Shown: positions 35,216 through 64,000 of the stretch, piece by piece
How positions within the stretch are numbered: position 1 is the first letter of the stretch
Layout: every line of letters starts with the position of its first letter
Assembly: GCA_029224185.1 (NCBI GenBank)
Contig: CM055197.1
Span: 20,096,827 to 20,160,826 of the forward strand
From: Karalla daura
Lineage: Eukaryota > Chordata > Actinopteri > Chaetodontiformes > Leiognathidae
Length of the DNA stretch: 64,000 nucleotides
Direction of reading: 5' to 3'
Notes under the pieces: model-generated
Told to the model about the DNA's origin: nothing
The model's database searches: none
What the model saw: the letters and a program-made list of their open reading frames with translations, nothing else
Program-made: the position numbers and the translations under genes

Positions 35216-36662
35216 TTTGAGTATTTTTTGGAAACTGCAAGAAATTAAAGAATTTTACATTTCCAGTTATCTCTAGTAAAAACAAAGAACAAACAATGTG
35301 AGGGAACACACTACCGCTGTGTAAAATATGTGTCAGAGACACTAGATGACCAGGAAGGCAGTCTCAGATCCATTAGTTAGAGCAGTAAAGAAAGTAAAGT
35401 TGTAAAGAAAATGACTTCCAACCATGAATTTAACATTATTCTATTTAATTAAACTCACTCCTCTATTAACAACATGTTATGTTATGCTCTTTGCTTGTTC
35501 TTTGTCTGTCCACCCCTATCTGTCCATAGGATGTGTGTGTGTGTGTGTATATGCATGATGTATGTATGAATGGTTTATGTAGGATGTTCTGAACTAGGAT
35601 CTGTGTATTGCTGTCAGACTTTGAAACACAAGTAGAAGATATAGACAGGAAAGGAACTAGATGAGGTGAGCATATGATGAAACAATACTATGACAATGAC
35701 TATGACAGGAACAACACAGTAACACAGCTCATCAATTTAACAATATCAGTATAGACCACCAAAGCACAGTAAAGAGTTCCTTTCATTCTAGAACAGAGAG
35801 AAGCTTCTTGGAACAGCATACCATTTTTACAATAGGGGTGCTGATTTGTGTTCAGTGTGTGTGTGTATGTGAGGTGACATATGTTTGTATGTGTCTATGT
35901 GTGCATGCACACAACGAATGTGTGTGTTGTGTTTGTGTGTGCTTTTGTGAATCATATATATGTGCTTGTGTGTAAGTCTGAGTGTGAATAAAGTTAGTAG
36001 GTCTCACAGAGAGGATTCTAAGACACACCAGCTACTGAGAGGACATTAAAGAAGGTGTGGCCTTGAAGCCACCGCCCCCCTCCACAGAAGTGAATTATGT
36101 CACCAGGAAGTGTTACAAGCTCAGGAGAGGAAGAGATGCTGTCTGTCTCTAACGGCCACATGTGAACTGTAAATCCTAGACACGACTCACATGACTGCTG
36201 CTGGGGTCCCTCACAGGAGACAATTTGAGTGTTATTGGTTCTGTGGGATTCATTGGGGGTTCAAGACCAGATGATCAGACAATATGGGAAGGAAAGAACT
36301 AGGGTGCATAAGAACACGGCTGTCTGTGTTGAAAAGATTAAGACTAAGTGTTTCAGTTATGCGTGTTTCATGAGCTCACTAAATATTTAAGAATTAGAGA
36401 TAGATCGATAAGAGTTTTAGAATATTGCGTTTTATGTTCACTGTGTTCACTAACTTAAAATGTGTTGGCATGGGGTTTACGTTGTCAGAAATTTCAATTC
36501 TAGAATCTTAACAAAGTGACTCTCTTACACTCATAAGAAAAGAAAATGCTACATACAATATTCATGAAGGCTTTCATGTGAGTTGCTTTCATATTGCTTC
36601 ACTAAAGCAAGATTAAGTTTTTAAGTTTAAGTTTTCCAAGTTTATTGGAAAGCATCAAAATA

Positions 36663-36958
36663 CAGTGGAACCTCGTCTTATGAACGCCACATTTTACAAA
36701 AGATTCAGAATATGAATTGGGCTTTGAAGAAATTTCCGTCGAAACTGAAATCCAAAGTGCCACAGTCCTCCCAGCAGTCCTCCCAGTCCTAGTCACAGTT
36801 GTATATATATTAATATTACCTCAAAACAGTCGTATATTGACACTTTACACAACTGTTTTCGGGGGGTGGAGATATGAATTTTAGTATTTTAATACCAACA
36901 TTTTCAAGATACGAAAGCCCCTCCGGAACGAATAATTCCGTATCTCGAGGTTCCACTG
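36663..36958. mobile_element. Tigger/pogo-like MITE, copy 2 (intact ends)
   Basis: CAGTGGAACCTCG at 36663 and its reverse complement CGAGGTTCCACTG at 36946-36958, flanked on both sides by TA, the usual target duplication. About 296 bp, no transposase. Subterminal TTCGGAGGGG-like sequence matches copy 1 at 27160-27459. Confidence 0.8.
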
Positions 36959-38693
36959 TATTCCTCTTGAAGATCACTCATTCAGGTCAAGTCATATTAA
37001 GATCAAATGCCTACATTCACTGCCAAATCTCGTTTTGAGCTGAAGAGGCAACAGACCTCCACCAACCATGACTCAATGATAAACACGAGCTAATCAGATG
37101 CTAACTACATCAAGTGATGGTTCTTCAAATCAGCTGCTCTCTTGTATTATCTAAATCCCTTCCTTGTCAGCATCGTGAATGGGATCTACTCTTGAAACAC
37201 AAGATCTGTTTTGACATCCTAAATGCTTCTGCTTTGTCTTTCTGCAATGATTCTGAACTTTACCTTAAGATCAATTTGTATCCTTTAAAGCCTCTCCATC
37301 AGCATTCCTTCTCCCGTGCTACACATTAGCCCTTGGCCTCTGCATCTCACTTCGGATGTCAAACATACTGACAATTATAGTACAGTAATAAAGGAGTATT
37401 ACTATTATATCTCTGGGTGAGAAAAACTGTGAATCAATGAAACCGAGATGAGTCATGGGAAATACACTGTGCTGTGCTGTAGACACTGTAAGTCCCTTGC
37501 CTGGTTAGTGTGGTGGATATGAGCTCGGAATGGAAGTGGAGCAAATACTTTTCTTCCCAGTTTGAAAACACTGTTGGAAGTGGACATGAGGGGACCATAT
37601 AAAAGCCTAGAAAATTTTGTTCTTTGTGTTTTAACGGTGTTAAAATACCTAAAACAGTAATTTAACTCAAATGTGAAAATACTGTATGAAAGAAATGGCT
37701 GTGCTCACAACACTTCCATATAGCATTGACTACTTCAGTACATTTATTGCTCCAGTTATTTAATGTTGGGTCTGAGGGTGAAATCAATGCTTTAAAGGGT
37801 ATACTATCTGTGGAGAAGCTGGTGGAACCCCACGCAGATAAACAAGGAGAGAGACAAACAGCAACTGCTCTTCTCTGTGATTACGAGGGCCAACAATTAA
37901 CCAGAGAGCGCCAAGAGGTCAAAGGAGAGAGTTGGTAGCAGGAAGCTGGCAGGACCCCAGAGAAACACTGAGAGGCAATTGGTCGGTTTGCTGCTGTGGT
38001 GGGGAGGATGAAAGGCGGGGCCGGAGGGAAGTGCGTGCACCGTGGAAGGGTAAGTTGGTCAGTCGGCTGGTGGGTCAGTGACCACCAGGTGTACCACCAA
38101 CATCTGCACGTCACTGAGACTCAATCTGTGCAAAGTCAACAGGAAAAGTGAAAAGACAGTCAGAAAAGCAAAACAACATTGTAGTGAGAAAGAGATGGAA
38201 AATTACATGTAATTACAATTACATTACATGAAGCTTGTTCGTTAAGTTTGTCCATTAAGTGTGGTGAATCTTCACTCTGTGGATGTCACCACAATTTCAC
38301 TTTGCATTAACTGCGCAGGCTGCAGACAATACAGATCCATCCTGCATCCATGTAGTCTATTTATGGCCAACTGTCTCTGAAATCAACTGTTAAAAGCTAG
38401 ACAGCCATTGGCAAGTCACATCTTGACTACCATACTTAATTACTAGAACTGACTAAGGTAGGCTAAATATCCGCATAAAGTCAAGCTGTGGTACTAGGTC
38501 TTTTACTATGGAGCTAGTACTAAAAGCGGGTAGTGTCTTCAATGCTCAAATTTATGGTTTATGGTTGTCAGTGCAGAGGTCTCTTAGCAAAAGTCTATCC
38601 ACAGTTATAATCACCATAGGAAACTGAATTGTTTCCTCTGTTCTCATAATAAAAATGTCATAGTAAAAAAATGCAATCTAATGTAAAGGCTAA

Positions 38694-38990
38694 ATCCATC
38701 CATCATCCATCATCCCTGATGTTGCAGGGCTCTGCTGGTGCCTATTTCCAGCACGCATCAGGTGAAGACATGAAATACACCCGGGACAGAGTGTATTTCA
38801 CGTAGGGGCATAATGCACGTTTTGTTATGCATGCATGTAATGCATGTTTTGGACAGTGGGAGGAAATCTTAGTACATGGAGAAAATCCACATACGCACAG
38901 TGGGAACATAGAAACCCACAACTCTCGTGCCGTGAAGCTACAGCATCAACCACTGTGCCACTGCGTGACCCCTGGATGGTAAACACTAAA
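38694..38990 (+). repeat. Dispersed teleost repeat, copy 2 of 3
   Basis: Starts with CATCCATCATCC, contains CACCCGGGACAGAGTG, then GACAGTGGGAGGAAATCTTAG and CATGGAGAAAATCCACATAC, ending near CACTGTGCCACTGCGTGACC. Same family as 5760-6040. Confidence 0.6.
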
Positions 38991-39057
38991 GCGACATACT
39001 TTTCTTTAAACATATTTTGATTTTTAAGAATAATCTTGGAATATCTAAAATGGCTAC

Positions 39058-39063
39058 TTTATT
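39058..39063 (-). promoter_or_regulatory. Possible proximal poly(A) signal of MAP4
   Basis: TTTATT on the + strand (AATAAA on minus), 278 bases after the MAP4 stop. A more distal site is equally possible. Confidence 0.35.
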
Positions 39064-39340
39064 GGCATTTTAACTTCAAATGTACAGTGCATTAGGTACA
39101 GAGCATTGTATACAGTGTATCTTCAAGTTGTTAGGTAATAGTTAAATATTTTGTGCTCCAAGCGATTTTAATCATGGGTAGACTTGGATGACAGATGAAC
39201 AACAGACACTCAAGGAGGAGGAGTGCCAGGTCTATTCCAAGATGACCTCTGCATCGATGTGTTTTGAGAGGCAACATCTACTGCATGCTTGGCTACAACC
39301 ATAAACAAACATGCAAGGGACAGAGTGTTTGTGTGCAGGT

Positions 39341-62275
<22,935 letters not shown>

Positions 62276-62760
62276 TCTTCCAGTGTGGTGTCAGGTCCTC
62301 TTTTAGTGCTTGTTTGTAGTCTTTTTCTCTGTCTTCAGTTTCCCCCCTTGTCTCCTGCTTTCCAGTTAATGCTGGTACGCTCCAGGAGGTGGAATGTCCT
62401 CAGTATCCAAAGTGTTCTGAGCTTATGAAGTAGAAGAGGCACCGCATCCTGTTTTTTTTGTTTCTTTTTGGAGTAATGCCTTGGAGTTTTCAGCATGCAT
62501 GTATAACTGAGCAGATAAGTGAGAGGTGCATGTGTGTGTGTGTGCAAAATGAATGTGTGTATTTACAGAGGCAATAGAAATGCGTTTAAGAGAGTGAATG
62601 TGTGTGTGTCTGGTCGTCTCAGCTTCTCTCTGAGTTGTGCACAGATCAGCTATGGGGCTAAATTGCACCTTGCTCTTGCTCTCTCTCTCTCTTGCTCGCC
62701 TGCACTCTGTTTTCTCTCTGTCTCTCTCTCTCTCTGACATCACAAAGTCACCTGACAGCC
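62276..62760 (-). other. MAP4 5'UTR / upstream region
   Basis: Sequence directly upstream of the exon 1 ATG on the minus strand. It contains CT/GA-rich tracts (62660-62740) and short GT repeats (62530-62545, 62600-62612). A possible acceptor (CTTCATAAGCTCAG, near 62421) would make part of this a spliced 5'UTR. No TATA box was assigned. Confidence 0.4.
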
Positions 62761-63149
62761 CTGATATTCCCTCATTCGCTGGAGCAAAATTTCAGCATCC
62801 AGCCCCTAGCGACAACGTGCACAGTCATACACACATGAGGACACAAGATCACACCAATAGATCTATAGAGGCATGCATGTACACACAGTACTGAAGTACT
62901 GATCACTTTGCTTACTAAATCGCCCTATGACAGCGACTGCTTTCATGTTGACAGAGTGAGAGACAGAATGCGAGATTAGTGACACATCACCAAAGGCTGT
63001 TATTCTGACTAGACAGAGATTGGACCTCTGCCCATCTAATAACCCCTGACTGTGCACAATAGAAAAGGAAAAAAGGGTGTATATTTTGAGGCTATAATTT
63101 GATGTAAAGTGATACCACTATTTTTAATCATTTTTATTAGAATTAGGCC

Positions 63150-63430
63150 ACATGGTGGCCTCGTGCTTTTGCCCCACTTGACTGTGTGGAGTTTGCATGT
63201 TTTCCCTGTGTGCATGTGGGTTTTCTCCAGACCCCACATGCTAATTTTCTCCCATGGTCCAGAAACATATATTAATGTAGAATGGATCTAAATTACCCTA
63301 CGGTGTGAGTAAGAGACTGGTAATCTGTCCATCGTGTATTTCCTGCCTGTGTCTATATATGTTGGAGACAGGCACCAGCAGACACCCACACACCATGACT
63401 ATGAGTATGAAGTGGATAAAATTAAAGATG
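63150..63430 (-). repeat. Dispersed teleost repeat, copy 3 of 3
   Basis: Opposite orientation to copies 1 and 2: GACTGTGTGGAGTTTGCATG, TGTGGGTTTTCTCCAG and CACCATGACTATGAGTATGAAGTGGATAAA are present in reversed order. No gene. Confidence 0.6.
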
Positions 63431-64000
63431 CATGAAATTTACTTTGAATTATAGCTGCTGCATAGCATTGGTCAGGGGTGGCCAATTGTAAGCATAATAG
63501 TGAATTTTCAAAGTTTTGAAATCTAGAGGCTTGCTAAATTCTACCTCACTGAACAAATTGCCAAGTGTAAATGTCAAATGTAGCTTCACAACTTGTCAAA
63601 TATCTGAAAATACACTAATTGCATCTAGACAGCATGGGGATGTTGGTAATTTGCTTTTCAAAAATTATTTATTAGCTCCAAAAGCTGATGTATAATAATG
63701 AAATTGTTCACATGAGAGTGAAATTCAAAATGCTGTAAAACTTCAGTTTATGAGACAAAATTCTGATATTTTCCAATTTACTATGAGACTCAATTTTACA
63801 TAAATCAAAATCCTGTGTGGATCGTTTGTGTAGGACAGTATGAAGATGCTCTGTCCCAAGTTTGGTGCCAATTGAGCAAAAACAGAAATCCTTATTGCAT
63901 TTAGAATTGTACACTCATGGGGACAGTCAAAATCAATGCAAAAATAACATCATTTTTTCATTTTTGGAGCCAATAAATCCCAACATTTGTATGCTGTCTA
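63431..64000. other. No feature recognised
   Basis: AT-rich sequence without open frames of note, splice-flanked exons or named repeats. Confidence 0.5.

Larger units (their letters stand above)
30211..39340. other. Intergenic / possible MAP4 3'UTR, no coding gene supported
   Basis: No conserved coding exon is visible in either strand. Between about 31490 and 36300 recognisable transposons are few and the sequence is AT-rich. This would fit a very long MAP4 3'UTR (minus strand), with AATAAA-type signals near 31486-31492 and 39058-39063, but that is inference. A short (GT)n tract lies at 35531-35549 and another GT-rich stretch at 35850-35950. Confidence 0.35.

Overview
The window is vertebrate genomic DNA, almost certainly from a teleost fish. 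It contains sarcomeric myosin heavy chain (MYH) genes with short introns arranged head to tail. It also carries a MAP4-type microtubule-associated protein gene and typical fish repeats: L2/Rex-like LINE relics ending in repeated TTGCC, a tRNA-SINE-like unit, Ty3/gypsy fragments and Tigger-like MITEs. The base composition is AT-rich and coding sequence is split into small exons with GT-AG, and a few GC-AG, introns. No prokaryotic feature, CRISPR array, or convincing rRNA or tRNA gene was seen.

Layout. (1) 1-2.45 kb, + strand: the last two coding exons, stop and poly(A) signal of an upstream MYH gene. Its final intron is swollen to 2.1 kb. (2) 2.5-8.7 kb: intergenic DNA with LINE, SINE and MITE relics, small non-coding blocks that recur downstream of the next gene, and a candidate minus-strand mini-exon. 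(3) 8.75-21.46 kb, + strand: one complete fast-skeletal-type MYH gene. I resolved a TATA box, two 5'UTR exons and 37 coding exons that join in frame to 1,939 codons plus stop. Two of its introns use GC donors. (4) 21.5-39.3 kb: about 18 kb with no supported protein gene. It holds a fold-back element, two Tigger-like MITEs, gypsy fragments and paralogous non-coding blocks. Its right part may include a long MAP4 3'UTR. (5) 39.3-62.3 kb, minus strand: a MAP4-like gene with a 484-codon first coding exon, a Lys/Glu exon, Pro/Ser/Thr-rich exons, four tau-type tubulin-binding repeats on four exons, and a separate C-terminal exon. All junctions keep phase except for a one-base shift inside the exon carrying repeat 1. 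(6) 62.3-64 kb: 5'UTR/upstream sequence and repeats.

The MYH genes encode thick-filament motors of muscle. The MAP4 gene is convergent with them and encodes a microtubule stabiliser. I see no evidence of a functional operon-like link. I did not find a clearly new biological system. The most interesting points are the splice architecture (two GC-AG introns, a stop-free 90-nt intron, dinucleotide tracts abutting MAP4 splice sites), the apparent frameshift in the MAP4 repeat-1 exon, the possible antisense transcript unit across the MYH tail, and non-coding blocks duplicated around the MYH genes.
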